DNA from: Imbricaverruca yamaguchii
Taxonomy: Eukaryota > Arthropoda > Thecostraca > Neoverrucidae
Assembly: GCA_034440575.1 (NCBI GenBank)
Contig: JAOTOL010001641.1
Location: 2,347,501-2,411,500 of the forward strand
Direction of reading: 5' to 3'
Length of the DNA: 64,000 nt
A program made the translations under genes and the position numbers. The stretch's first letter is position 1; each line of letters opens with the position of its first letter. Under the pieces are notes generated by a model. The model was not told the DNA's origin and did not search any database. It worked only from the letters and a program-made list of their open reading frames with translations. This document shows, piece by piece, positions 1 to 12,211 of the stretch.

Positions 1-317
1 ACGCATGAAAGAAAGGTTCACTTTACGTCGCTTGTTCGTTCCATTTTCAATCAGTAGATCTATCGGCGTATAATGCTAATATTTTCACTTTTGAAAGCTT
101 GAACATATTCAAAATTCCTCGTCTGTTTACATCGAAGACCAATTAAATCATTCTGAGACACTTGATATCTTATTGTTATGACAAATAGACCATGCGAAAT
201 CGGCATCATGCTCCGTTCCACTACAACCGAAGGAGACGGGCATACAGCGACGTCACCTTTTGTACGAGCGGCCACATTTTTTTGTACGAACTATCATTTT
301 ATAACTGTACTACTTGT

Positions 318-2317
318 CTACATGCTCGACAGAAAACCCGACATGAAATCCTTTTTGCTGCTGAGCACTGGCATTGCTGACCTGTGTTTCAACTTCGCCA
401 CAATGTAACCGTGGCGGGCCTCTTCACCAATTACCTTCAAAGACGCCTCGGTCACCACTTTCACCATCCGTTCCACCGTCTGACTGTGCACGGGGTATGG
501 CGGTACTTCGAGAGGACTCGTGATGATGCCTAGCAAGTCATCATCGGACAGTTGTTGCATCAAGGGCGGCTCGGTTATCGCCTCATTACACCAATCAATC
601 AGCTCCTGATGCTGTTTGCCCCCATATTCACTTTTGGAAGCTTGAACTTCCGCACTTTGTCAGTATCACAATCGACCTGAGTTCTGCGACACTGCTGGAT
701 TTGAGTGACCGCCCTTTCCCGTGTGGCTTGATCTTGGCCCGCTGCCATTGCTAGCAGTACTGCCTCAGGGTAACACCAGAGCTGTTGCGCTGTATTATCG
801 GCTGCACCATGGTCGCTATCTCAGGTCGCAAACTTTTGAGAAGTTGCACGCTGTGCAGCGCATTGCCAGGACCGTCAGAACATTTCCAGTTCTTCTTGAT
901 GCAGAACCACATGGGAGTATAGTGGCACACGATGAACTCCGCTAGCATTCTCAGACTGTCTGATGGCTGTTCGGTTGATATGTCGAGCCGGAGAATTCGC
1001 GCCGCCAGAGTCAGCCACCTGGAGTGGTTTAGTTGACCGATCTTCATTTTCGCAGTTCTATCTGAGATACAGTCTGGACACTACGCGCCAGACTGTACAG
1101 AATAGCCTGATCTGAACTTAGGTCACTGAGAATCTCCTGCGTCATTTCTGAAACATTTCCGCCATCGATTGGCTCAAAATCGACCACTGGCAAGGTTTCT
1201 ACTGTGCCTGCAGGAGCCCGGCCAATCAGCCCACTAAACGACTTAGGTCCTGTTGTGACTCCATCTAACTGGCTAAATACTGCACGAAAATTAAGTTCAT
1301 TTGCATGAAGTTGGCACACAAACCAGTGGACGGGGCGTTTTGTCCGAGCTCAAACAAACGGATAACACCACCTTTTTGGCCAGTATTAACTCTCGTGCTG
1401 TCACAGCCAAGCACAGAAACATCCGCACCAAACTCATATGCCACGGCGTTCAGGTCCTGAAAAATGTCCTCCGCTTTCCCAGTCTGTGGGGTAAAATGTC
1501 CTAAATATGCACTGTCTGGCTCGGATACAACCCCAATGTGCTCTTCCGTCTTCTTTGAACTGGCTGTCATAAGCGTGTCGTCTTTTCTAACGTCGAAGTA
1601 GAGACCAGATACACGACCTGCATGATCCTCATGGCTCTGGGCTACTACCTCTCTTCTAATCCGATCTCTTGCTCGCCATACTTTTTTGCTATCCACTATG
1701 CAGTCTATATCGTCAGAAGTGATCCGACCAATGTCCACTTGGAAACCGTTTATGATCGCAGCACACGCACGATTAGACACTCCGTACCGATCTGCTGCTA
1801 GAGTCGTATTTAGCAGTTCGTCTGTGTTACTGTTCACCATATACTCTGACTCATTGACTACAGATGTGAGCGATGATGAATCTGTGGCGGAATCTTGGTC
1901 TGAATTAGAATCTAGCTGTGCCATTCCAGAAGGTCCCGGTTGTGGTGATGTGACTCTCTCGGCGGTCAGACGCCTCCTTTCGTCCATAGCGCGTCGACGA
2001 GTGGCTTCACGGATATCTGGGGTGCCGATTTGCATTTGGTGAGGTCCTCTCTGGTCTTGGATAAAGGGAAACTCCATTCGTGGCACTTTGTCGGCCATCG
2101 CACATTTGCAGCTATCGATATCAGCACATTTGCAGCGGGCTATATCAAACAATTTTCCAAACCACTCATCACCGGACGGACGTACACCTGGTGATGCCGA
2201 CTTCTTTCCAGCAGTTTTCATGTATCGCAAGTAGCGATCGCGGCATTCTCGAACCATATGTTCGACTCGGGCCCTCCCAACAATTGGTATTCCTTCGCAG
2301 CACCACATTTTCATCAC
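318..2317 (-). pseudogene. Broken gene of an uncharacterised, probably transposon-associated protein family
   Basis: Read on the minus strand, a single protein can be followed from 2317 to about 318, but only by changing frame several times. The pieces are 2317-1265 (a 350-codon open stretch), 1319-1044, 1047-751 and about 640-318. The N-terminal part has a Cys-rich CKCADIDSCKCA stretch and then an acidic, Ser-rich linker. The middle has VLGCDSTRVNTGQKGGVIRL, then CQLHANELNFRAVF and SGLIGR. The third piece has RWLTLAARILRL and LAEFIVCHYTPMWF. The last has HQELIDWCNEAITEPPL and VHSQTVERMVKVVTEAS. From memory this order of motifs recurs in an uncharacterised family spread through arthropod and cnidarian genomes, often in multiple copies; I cannot name its function. 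The frame breaks at about 1300, 1045 and 620 show a dead copy. A short possible relative of its middle part (YGVSNRAGAAII) lies at about 25580-25680 on the minus strand. Confidence 0.5.
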
Positions 2318-5300
2318 ACTTTCCGCGACAAACTTTATGTGCTAGCCTGCCTTTGGTGCTAGCCTCTCTTTCAACCTTTTGTTCGCAACACATGAGTCTC
2401 TATTCACTTTACTCAAGTAATTCAGAACGTCAATTCTCGTGGGCAGTCGGTTTGTTTTTAGTTCAGAAGGAACCAAAAGCCCTTTGGTGGAAGCGCGGGT
2501 CTTCATGTTCGAACTCCTACCCGATCACACCGACGCAGGTAATATCACACTTCACAGGCAGTGGGCACAACTTGCAGACACCAAACCACTCTTTTTCGGG
2601 CCGTCCCGCCGGATCTCCGCCGCCGACTGCCTTGTCTCGGCGGGCCTCCCCTCCCCTGTCTCCCCCTCCCCTCCCCTGCCCTGTTTCGCTCTTTGTGTTC
2701 TCTACCCTCACCGTGCGCCGGCCGTCTCCCGCCCCATCCCAGCCCCTCCCCCCGCGCCATGCGACGATCGCCGCCGGCTCGTGTCGCCCTCGTTAATAGG
2801 TTGTCCCTACTGCTGATAATCCCAGTTTCCCTTGAAACTTGAGTAACGAAAAGGAACAGGAGACTTGGATTGACTAATAAAACAGGGATGTATGGCATGC
2901 GAAGCTATTTTGTGTCGTTAGTGCGTACGCAATTTATTCGAATGATGATTCATAGCACTGTGAAATGTGGAGCACAGACAAAGGAAAGTGGAGCGATCAG
3001 TCCTTCAGTGAAGTTTAATCTTTACAATCAGATATATTCCGGCTCCCTGATCTGTTTTTGAATTACCAGAATCCATTCATAAGTCATCCACAGCACCGAC
3101 TACCGCCCTTTTCGTCACAGCGCCGTGGCGGCGCTCCGACGGCGGCCGACGCGTGGTGTTAGATGCCAATCGCAACGGAGCGCCATCACTGGAGACTTCA
3201 ACGCCGGGCGCCCGGCAAATTTGTTTCTTTATCGGCCTGTCGCATATTTTATTTATTGTTTTATTTAGATTTGGTTTCGACCACAGGGGTTTTTTAGGTG
3301 ATCTGCACGATAATTTCACTATGCATAAGAAAAACCGTTCAGGCGACACACCCTAGTATACATGCATATCAAGTACATTTTATGCATCTGGTCGTGGAAT
3401 TAAATAATGCAAAATTTGGCATTGTTATCATGCGTCAAGCTGTTCGATGCTACTTAAAATTGGACAATGGACCTGGTCCATTAATAACGACACAAGCGAA
3501 TGCTGATCAAATATGTATATAAATCCCTGTCCACATACATTTTTTAAAGCAATAAAGTCAGATCTAATAACCGCAAAATAGGGGAGATTCGATATTCAAT
3601 TTCGTTATCGTGGAAGAAGAAGCAGGAGAATGGAAGGGGAAAAGAGGAAGATGCTTGCTGGCAACCGAAACATAGGCGCAACCACGTAGAGGGATGGAGG
3701 ACGCACACACAAGCTTGATGAAATTAGACATTACGCCTATGGCGTGGCATGAAAAAAATAGCCTGCACCCAAGAACAAAATATTATCGCCACCTGCTACG
3801 CAAATTCCACGACGAATCACATCAGGCGAAGGCATCAGCAGAGGTTCAACTGTAGGAGGATTCAACAGCAGAAGGAACAGCTGGCACCGAAAGACATCCA
3901 CATTAGAAAAAGGCTCTGGCACCTGAAGTGGCCCAAGCAGCCGAAGGCGCTCCCAGCGAGCCAAAGAAGCCCTGGTGACTGACAGCGGAAATGGTGATAA
4001 ATAACGGGATAAGACCTTGAACAACGGAAGGGTCCCCATAACATCAACCGTCCCAACAGCAAAAGTGTGCCCCGGCAGCAGGAGTGGCCCATGCAGGTCA
4101 AGCGGACCATGGTGACCAGAGATGACCCACAACAACGGAAGGTCCCCAGAACAGCAGCAGTCCCGGCAACAGAAGCGGACCCCAACAGCATGAGGGGAAC
4201 CCGATTCTAAAAAGGGTCTCGACCTCAGAAGGGTGACCTAACATCAGAAGGGGCCCGATAGTCGAAGAGATTCTTAATACCTGAAAGTGTTACATGTTGT
4301 CTAAGTAGCTTAGAAAACTGTGGGCTGAACAGTAAATACAAATAGTTAAAGATGAACCCTCTATAAAAGTATTTCAGAATCCACGCCAAATAGTTCCGTC
4401 ATTTTCGATGAACAAAGTGCACCGAAAATGTGATATTTTCCTGGGATAACGGGGGCTACAGCTCCCTCGACACTGTGGCTGCAAAAGACGGGCGCTAGAC
4501 GATAAAAGACCGGCAACACCGTCGCCGATGACTGAGGTTAAAGTGCCGACTTAGAGTAGCTGAGGACAGAACTGTCATGACCGCTGACGCTCTATTACTG
4601 ACGCCGGCCAATGAATTGCACACAGGCCCACAACGATCAGTGTCTCGCTGACAACATTTGGCTTGGGGCGCGCTGCAATTCATTTTGGTTCAATGAGGCA
4701 AAATCCTAGCCTTTCAATCCCCCGGCCGAGAGGCGAAATGGAAATTGCAACTTCACTTGGGGGGGGGGGGGAGGAACGCAGTCTCATTGGGCATCATGCT
4801 GAAGGAGGCCCTGTTAGCGATAGTTGGCTTTGCTCTGGTCCCTTATCGTCCTGACGGCAAAACTATTGGCGAGGTGTCACACCAAGGACGGTGGGCTCTG
4901 CGGCCTTCTCGAACGTCTGTGGCCTGAGGACCGAATTGTCGCATAATGAACTCTGTGTTTTCGCATCAGCTGCCATTTCCCGTGACTATGCTGGCTTCCG
5001 TCTCCATCTCTAGGCGCTGCCTGTCCGCTGCATCCACGTCGCAATCCAATTGCTTCAGCCTTGTCCCACGGGATGGGCTCGTGAGAGGGTGGTTTCTATG
5101 TCGGTAGGAAAAGAAGAAACTAGCGCTGGCAAATGTCTCTCTGCTGTTTTGTGATGTTCCGTAACTTATGTGTGCTTGTGTGTATCATCATAACATTGGA
5201 GCATAGATGATGCACTTAGTATTACATGAAGAAATATTGAACGAAAATAAAGATGGGTAGCATAGATGACCTCAAGTCGTGTAAGCACCAGGCTCCACAA

Positions 5301-5399
5301 TGTGTACACCAGGGGAGAGAGGAGAGCATGTTCGAAAGCGTGCTGGATCATATACATCATTTACACCGCCTTTAAGGCGAGTGAGTTTTGCAAACAAGC
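2318..5399. other. No gene recognised; low-complexity patches
   Basis: No convincing coding exon is seen. Positions 2610-2760 are a C-rich, pyrimidine-biased tract that gives proline- and arginine-rich open frames in several phases. Positions 3850-4260 are a purine-rich, degenerate repeat built on cagcagaagg/ggacccc-like words. A run of 13 G lies near 4759-4771. The remainder is mixed-composition sequence. Confidence 0.5.
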
Positions 5400-5403
5400 T
5401 TAA

Positions 5404-6248
5404 CTCGCGCCGTCTCGAGGGGGTTGATATGCGCCCCCTACCCATAAGGTTTTCCGCGGGTAGTGAAAGAACGGCGCGAGGCAATGAACGACGCGCCGAA
5501 TTTTGGCATAGCTTTTCCTACATCAATTGGGCATGTTGTGTGAAAATTTTGACGTCAGATCATCTAGGGTCAACGAGTTTCTCAAGGTCAAGTGAAGTCA
5601 CCTCCAGAAAAGTGCAACCAGTCGTCACGCATTAACGGACAAAGTTTTAACGAAACTGTCAGCGCTTGCTTATGTTTAGGGACGAAACAGAACGTACCAG
5701 ATAATTTTTTCCGTTTTTGTTTACTTATTAGTTTTGCACATTTTCCCATTAGGGCTAAAATCGAAGATCCTGGCTGAAATATGCATTTTTTATGCGAGTA
5801 AGATGACTTCGAACACCGTTTTTCGGTCCGCCCTTCCCATTAGAAAAAGAAACGTAGAGAAAATGAAAAACGTTGAACTTTCAAACTGTTGAATGTTCAA
5901 AAATTAATTACACTTTCTATTTTGGATGGGCAAATCAATTATAGAGCCATGGTCTATTGAGCCACCGCCTTCTTTTTCTTATTCCAAATATTTTTTTCTT
6001 TTAAAATCTCTCCCAAAATGAACTCCCCAGAGCCAAAAACATGATGCAAGTCGTGAAAACTTAGGCCTCCTAGTGACGTCATTTTTGTGGAGAAAACAAA
6101 TGGTGGTGGTTTCTGGCTCTACTCGTCGAGCGCTTTCCGATGACACCTCTTTCTTTTTCGTGCGATGCTTAGTTTGGATTTTAGAGAGGGGTTACTATCC
6201 CACCCCCCGAGACGGGATGTGAGGATCTGACCGGAAACACGGCGCGGG
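5404..6248 (+). mobile_element. TTAA-flanked terminal-inverted-repeat element, second type
   Basis: The left end at 5404 reads CTCGCGCCGTCTCGAGG and follows a TTAA at 5400-5403. The right end, read inward, starts CCCGCGCCGTGTTTCC and is followed by a TTAA at 6249-6252. The two ends are thus inverted copies of a C-Y-CGCGCCGT terminus bounded by the same four bases, as expected for a TTAA-targeting DNA transposon (piggyBac and Kolobok superfamilies both do this). There is no transposase-like reading frame, so it would be non-autonomous. Positions 5569-5605 carry repeated GGTCA words, as in the related element at 49957-51284. The right-hand 130 bp (6120-6248) recurs at 41281-41400 and, more diverged, at 45473-45606. 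The sequence just right of the element (6253-6290) resembles the 3' part of the LINE at 18958-22500. Confidence 0.5.
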
Positions 6249-6252
6249 TTAA

Positions 6253-6295
6253 TGTGGTGTTGCAGGTGCCGCAGTGAGATGTTGCATAATGTTCA
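6253..6295 (-). mobile_element. Short LINE fragment flanking the TTAA element
   Basis: The bases after the TTAA (tgtggtgttgcaggtgccgc and the following gtgagatgttg) closely match 19156-19190 in the minus-strand LINE, where the intact sequence reads cttaacgtggtattgtaggt. This would make the LINE the target into which the TTAA element inserted. Only about 40 bp match, so the call is tentative. Confidence 0.35.
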
Positions 6296-6483
6296 TCCTC
6301 TAATTGGGGCTGTATTAGTGTTGGGAAACCAGTTTTAAGTCTAGTCAGGATGGCTTCCTTTTGACGGTGGGGTTGACTTGATGTGTTGTATGTGCCTACC
6401 GTTGGTGTGATGTTGTGTGTGCGGCTGGAGTGGTGAAGTGTAGAGTTGGGGGGGGGGGGAATATCGGAAATGCGTCAGGGTGG

Positions 6484-7397
6484 CAACATGGTCGCTGGCC
6501 GGCTGGCCGGCTGGTGACAGGGTGGTCGCTGTCCAGGTGGCAGGGTGGTCGCTGGCCAGGTGGCAGGGTAATCTCTGGCCGGCTGGTGGTAGGGTGATCT
6601 CTGGCAAGGTGACAGGGTGGTCGCTGGCCAGGTGGCAGGGTGGTCGCTGGCCAGGTGGCAGGGTGGTCGCTGGCCGCTGGTGGTAGGGTGATTGCTGGCC
6701 GGTTGTTGGCAGGGTGGTCGTTGGTCGTCTGGTGGCAGGGTGGTCGCTGGGCGGCTGGTGGCCGGGTAGCAGGATGGTCGCTGGTCGGCTGGTGACCGGG
6801 TGGCAGGATGGTCGTTGGTCGGCTGGTGGCCGGGTGGCAGGATGGTCGCTGGCGGGCTGGTGGCAGGGTGACAGGGTAGTCGCTGGCCAGGTGGCAGGAT
6901 GGTTGCTGGCCGGCTGGTGGCAGGATGGTCGCTGGGCGGCTGGTGGCCGGGTGGCAGGATGGTCGCTGGTCGGCTGGTGGCCGGGTGGCAGGATGGTCGC
7001 TGGTCGGCTGGTGACCGGGTGGCAGGATGGTCGCTGGTCGGCTGGTGGCCGGGTGGCAGGATGGTCGCTGGTCGGCTGGTGGCCGGGTGGCAGGATGGTC
7101 GCTGGGCGGCTGGTGGCCGGGTGGCAGGATGGTCGTTGGTCGGCTGGTGGCAGGGTGGCAGGATGGTCGCTGGTCGGCTGGTGGCCGGGTGGCAGGATGG
7201 TCGCTGGTCGGCTGGTGACCGGGTGGCAGGATGGTCGCTGGTCGGCTGGTGGCCGGGTGGCAGGATGGTCGCTGGGCGGCTGGTGGCCGGGTGGCAGGAT
7301 GGTCGTTGGTCGGCTGGTGGCAGGGTGGCAGGATGGTCGCTGGTCGGCTGGTGGCCGGGTGGCAGGATGGTCGCTGGCCGGCTGGTGGCAGAGTGGC
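6484..7397. repeat. 34-bp minisatellite, about 27 units
   Basis: The unit is ctggtcggctggtggccggg followed by tggcaggatggtcg, 34 bp long. It recurs with point variants (ggccggct for ggtcggct, gaccggg for ggccggg). The left third is more degenerate and partly shorter-period; from about 6770 to 7380 the array is nearly regular. Because 34 is not a multiple of 3 and the unit lacks stops in most phases, it creates long open frames on both strands (up to about 350 codons, Pro/His/Ser-rich on the minus strand). These follow from the repeat and are not evidence of a gene. Confidence 0.9.
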
Positions 7398-8060
7398 AAA
7401 GGATATGGTTAGGTACTGATGGATCGGGATACCGGGGAGGCCTGGTCTGGGTCTGAGGTGGGGTGGAGGTGGAAGGAGGCAAGAGAAGGTCGGGTCCGGG
7501 ATGGACTGGCGTGGGGAAGAAGGGGTGCGGTGGGGGTGCGGTCAAGCATGGGTGGGGCGTTGAGGTGCGAGGTGTGCCGGGCTTGGAAGCTGGCTGCTGG
7601 TAGGTTAGCAGGATGGGTTGGCGTTGAGGTGTGAGGTGTGCCGTGCCAGGCTGCGGAAGCTGGCCGCTGGGTAGAATAGTAGGACGGGCTGGCTGCTGGT
7701 AGGTTAGTAGGACGGGCTGGCTGCTGGTAGGTTAGTAGGTCGGGCTGGCGCTGGTCTGAGTGTGTCTTTGAGGTGAGAACTCAGCTGCGTAGCTATGCCG
7801 GGGGGTGGGTGCGGTTCGTGAGAGTAGTAATTTGGAGGTGGGATGGTGGTTGAGTTTTGTGAAGCGCAGGTGCTGGCGTGCTGTGGTATGTGACTCGCTC
7901 TGTGTTGCCACATGCCTGCACACTTCTCTCTGGAAGGCCCAGTTAGGGCAGCCGGGGTCGGCTGGTCACGGGCTGCACGTCACCAGCGTAGTGGGCAGTT
8001 GCAGCGTGCTGGGAGAGGCCGTTTTCCAGTGTTCAACACAAAGCCGCTTGGGCGTGGCAG
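7398..8060 (-). repeat. GC-rich degenerate tract with a 28-bp repeat; may derive from a LINE ORF1
   Basis: Between about 7590 and 7745 a unit close to ggctggctgctggtaggtta plus gtaggacg (28 bp) is repeated about four times with interruptions. The surrounding G-rich sequence (7440-7570, 7750-7930) resembles 21400-21990 in wording and order, including the gcgtagctgcgc / gcgtagctatgcc words. At 21400-21990 the minus strand looks like the Pro/Ser-rich part of a LINE first open reading frame. A decayed copy of that ORF1 is therefore possible here; the resemblance was judged by eye only. Confidence 0.35.
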
Positions 8061-8539
8061 CATTCTGAGTAGCGGGGAGTTAACAAACGCAGTGAACAAG
8101 TAATACAAGTATTCCAAAGTAGTTTGTAATCTGTCTGTTTGTTGTAGGCTGTTGTGGATCCCCACAGAACTTTTCAAAGGAAACATTTCAAGCGTGATTT
8201 TCATTCCATTCCGCTCATCCGGTCGGTCCCTCCACCGAATTTCAACCCTGCTATGATTACTTTGAAATAGTTAGATATGCGTGGAGCTTGTTATAGGTTA
8301 ATTGGACAATCTGTATGTGATGCATGGAGCTTAAAGCAAAACGTATTTTTACAATTCTGGGTCTCACGTATAACATCCACGCACAATTATCCGATTTCCA
8401 GGACTTTGGCAAAAATCAAAAGATGTACTTCTCCGGAAAGAAATGCAAGACCCCTCAATTGTCAATTACATACTAGGAACTGATAAATGTTACCAAGCGC
8501 CAGAAAATAAAACTTGGCCAATGGTAAACCAGACATAAA

Positions 8540-10807
8540 GGCCTAAAGACATAAAATATTAGTGCAACTATGAGCCACATGGGCCCTTCTTGGATGCACT
8601 CTGTACACTCAACCAGTTGCCCACCAAATCCGTCGATCAGCCCTCCATGGAATACTGAAAGGCAAGCCCTCTATTCTTATAATGACTGTCTTACCCTTGT
8701 CGCGCTGTGGTTAACTTCAACTTTGAATGGATAACCTCTAATTGCATCATTTCTGTTAAGTTCAATCATTTCCCCAAGATATCCCTTCTCCAGACCATGA
8801 GAAGGGCCTTCATATGCTACTTACCTACATGCATGATTTTGCACTTATCGAAACTAAGCTTCATTTGCCATTCTTCGGACCACTTCACAAGTTCCCCTAA
8901 GTCTTTCTCCAGCGAGGTATGTTCATTGTGACCTGTTATTGCCATAAAGACCTTCAAATCATCCCCAAATTTCAAAACCTTACTGCTTAGGCCACTTTCA
9001 ATGTTAATACAAATATAATGAACAGTAGTGACCCCAGTACTGACCCCTGGGGGACTCCACGCATAACATTTTGCCATGGTGACGTTGTACCATTTAGCAT
9101 CACTCTTTGCTGTCTATCTGAAAGCCACAACTCCATCCATTTTAAGATGCTACCTGCAATACCATGGACTTGAAGCTGCACCATTAACCGTTTATGGGGT
9201 ACCTTTTCAAAGGCCTTACTAAAGTCAAGATATGCTACATCAACCTAATTTCCCTGATCAAATTGTTTTATGGCGAAGCTAAAAAATTCCAAGACATTTG
9301 TGAGACACGATCTCCCTTTTCTAAACCCATGTTGAGTATCTTAAATCAATATGTTTCCTTCCAGATAACTACTATTCTATCCTTGATAATTTATTCGAGT
9401 ACCTTGTAAACTAGGGATGTGAGACTTACTGGTCTATGGTTTTCAACTTTCCCTCTTTCTCCTCTATAGAAAATAGGAACTACATTTGCCCTTTTCCAAT
9501 CTGTTGGAATTTCATTTTGTAAAATCGATCTACAAAATATTATACTAAGTGGAAATGCCAGTTCCTTTTCAGCTTCCCACAATATCCTAGCATAAATTTC
9601 ATCAGGTCCTGCTGCTTTTTTTGCCCATGTTTTCCTGATATGATTGATAACAACATCACTATCAATGAAATCAACATCATTTATCCGATCACATGTCACT
9701 GAAATAAGGTGTACGGTCGGCAGATTGGTCATATCTTCCAATGTAAACACTGATTTAAACTGCTTGTTCAGCTCCTCAACTATCTCACTATCCTCACCCA
9801 ATATAGTTCCATTTACTTCCAGTATACAAATTGTGCTGAAAACTTTACTCAGCTCGTAGAAACTAAACAACTTTTTGCTGTCCCCATTACAGTTCCTAGC
9901 CAAATCAAGTTCTTTTGGTCGCTTTGCTGCTCTGGTTTTTTGTTTCACAGTGTCTCTAGCTTTTCGATACGACCTTAGATTTATGGTATATGAAGCTTTC
10001 TTAAACACTCTAAGTGCAGCTTTCTTAGCCTTAATTGCTTTTATCAAGTCTGGTGTAAGCCATGCTGGCTTTCCTACCATTCTTTTGCGCCTTTGCTTTT
10101 GGGGGACATGTCTAATCTGAATTTCCTTCAAGTGAAATTTGAACCTCTCCCACATTTCACAGCCATTTAAATTTGATAGTTCTTCTTTCAATCTGATGGC
10201 ACTTAATGCCACTCTCATGCAGTCGAAGTCTGCTCTGTTGAAATTAGGAACCTTTACCAAATTGTCCTTAATAGCTCCCACCACATGTGCCTTGAACTAA
10301 CTATGTCATGGTCACTTCTTCCGAGAGTTTCTCCTACAGTCAGGTCTTGAACCAAGTCACTTAAATCCGAGAATACAAGATCCAAGAATGAGCCATGCCT
10401 GGTAGGTTCCGCTACAAACTGGTGTAAGAACAGGTCCTCTTCAAGGCATTTCCTAATCATTTTTCATGATGGAAGCCAACACCAACATTTTCATATCCTT
10501 TTAGATTAAAGTCATTAAGAATAGGGCACTTCCTTTGAAAGTTTCTACTGATTTCCTCACAAATCACCTTATCAAACTCCAGTTGCTGAGAATGTGGCCG
10601 GGTTCCTGATCGGTAGACACCTCCTATCCTCTGTTTATTGCTGTTGCCTTTTCCCACAGCGACTTCAAGCCAAATGGACTACACAGACACATTTTTATCC
10701 CCACCTGTTACTTTTTGAGAACTGAATAAGCTACTCACATAGAGCATTACACCTCCCCCTTTCACTGCTGGAAAATATTGCACGAAAATATATTGTATTG
10801 TCTCATG
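8540..10807 (-). mobile_element. CR1-type LINE, 5'-truncated and internally deleted copy
   Basis: The minus strand encodes the second ORF of a CR1-like non-LTR retrotransposon. From high to low coordinates it has the end of the endonuclease (about 10660-10460), a basic linker (10284-10000), and reverse transcriptase with AAGPDEI, ADW/TDWKRANVVPIF and HRPVSLTSLVYKVLE (9900-9391), [12 protein letters not shown] and GVPQGSVLG (9184-9000), then the catalytic box as FGDD instead of FADD (near 8970). The copy at 58060-61500 is a close relative and shows that this one lost two segments: about 115 bp before 8700 and about 400 bp near 8800. It is 5'-truncated near 10807 inside the endonuclease. The 3' end carries TTTATGTC-type words, shared by both copies. 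Frameshifts make it inactive. Confidence 0.88.
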
Positions 10808-10879
10808 AAATGGGAAACCTTGGTTGAAGCAATTTTAAGCCTCCCACAATATAATCCTTCAGCCTGAGCGGCTTTCATC

Positions 10880-10961
10880 CGTATTGAAATGCAACCAAGC
10901 TGTCTGCTGAGGGAAACGTTTCGGTACAATGCATTTCGAAGCACGATGCGTTTGCAATGTG

Positions 10962-11012
<51 letters not shown>

Positions 11013-11210
11013 GCGTGTGTGTGTTTATGTGTGTCTGTGTTTGTGTGTGTGTGTGTGTATGTGTGTGTATGTGTGCATGTGTGTTTGTAAATATAATTCA
11101 GCTTTTCCGAATGTTTCGCCACATATATGTGGTATTCTTCAACGATTGCCAAACAACTCCACACCAAAATTATGTTTCACTCACCCGTGTGACACACAGT
11201 GACCCGTGGT
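10880..11210 (+). repeat. Dispersed repeat with internal (TA)n(TG)n, copy 1
   Basis: A (TA)n tract begins at 10964 and passes into (TG)n-rich sequence ending near 11088. It is followed by gtttgtaaatataattcagc, then a caccaaaattatgtttcac segment near 11162. The same right flank in the same order occurs after the (TA)n(TG)n at 12172-12241, so the microsatellite sits at a fixed place inside a repeated unit. No coding potential is seen. Confidence 0.6.
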
Positions 11211-12084
11211 ATGTTTCCTGGAAAACATGTCATGCTGCTAGTAATGCATTTTTTGTCATGATGCATTAGAACAAGGAGACAATGGTTGCTACGAATATTA
11301 TGCTTTAACAGCATGTATTCTATTTAAGAATGACGAACACCCATCTTCTAATTATACGCATTCGTATAAATGCTCCTGCAGCCAATTACCAAGCAAGATT
11401 CTTGCAAAACATTGCAATGTCGAATTTTGTCACCGCAAAATGTATCATCGAGCTTTGCTCTCCTCTGCCAGACGGCACTGGCTGTCAAAGCTGTCGTTAG
11501 AAAATAGTGTCAATCCTCCTTTAATACTATCAGAGTAATCAATTCAAAGGCATGCCTAGTCTCAACAGGTGTCTAGTCTATGATTATCAGCATGACGTAT
11601 GTTCGTTGTTGACGGGACGCTGTGATGAGGCACATTTCTGCGCGCTTCGACATACCTGACGGCAAATATAAATGCAGGTAGCGCGCGCCGAGTTGGGCCA
11701 GATATTGGGAGCACACGTGCTGACCGGTTGGAGCCGCTGACGGTCGTGGTACAGGTGGCGCACCGTCATCGTCGCGCTCCGTCCATGCACAGGTAGGCAA
11801 ACTGATCAAGCAGACTGGTCAGTCACCGAGTCAACCATCTAGACATGTCGGTCCCTACTCTGAGTACCCTGTGTCGTTCGGAAATATCGCGCTCACTCTC
11901 GCAAAATACGTCTAACAACATCTCTGCTACTTTATCTTGTGAAACAACATGCAGCACACGTATACTCCTGCACACTCGTTTTCATCCGACGTCAATTTTT
12001 CGCTTCCGGATAGCCCAAATTTCCGTATAGTATAGAGCCGCTAATGGGTTTCATTTCGGATTTCTTTTCCGATTTCTTGAACTT
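11211..12084. other. No gene recognised
   Basis: This is mixed-composition sequence. A GC-rich patch at 11600-11800 has an open minus-strand frame of 78 codons, but it matches nothing I recognise and has no splice-site context that supports it. Confidence 0.4.
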
Positions 12085-12167
12085 CGAGAGAACATTTATT
12101 AGAATGTTGCAATGTTTCAAAGGACATAGGAACGATTTCAGAAGTGCACTTCTGAGATATATACACA

Positions 12168-12211
<44 letters not shown>

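Noticed and set aside
4663..4927. Short overlapping plus-strand frames near the G-run at 4759
   Set aside because: Short, mutually overlapping, Gly-rich because of the homopolymer, and without similarity.
6484..7397. CRISPR-like array
   Set aside because: The repeats are contiguous without unique spacers, and the genome is eukaryotic; the same applies to the arrays at 14002, 56702 and 62805.
6341..7545. Two overlapping minus-strand open frames of about 350 codons (Pro/His/Ser-rich), and plus-strand Gly/Trp-rich ones
   Set aside because: They lie within the 34-bp minisatellite, whose unit lacks stops in most phases; open frames on both strands are expected from the repeat.
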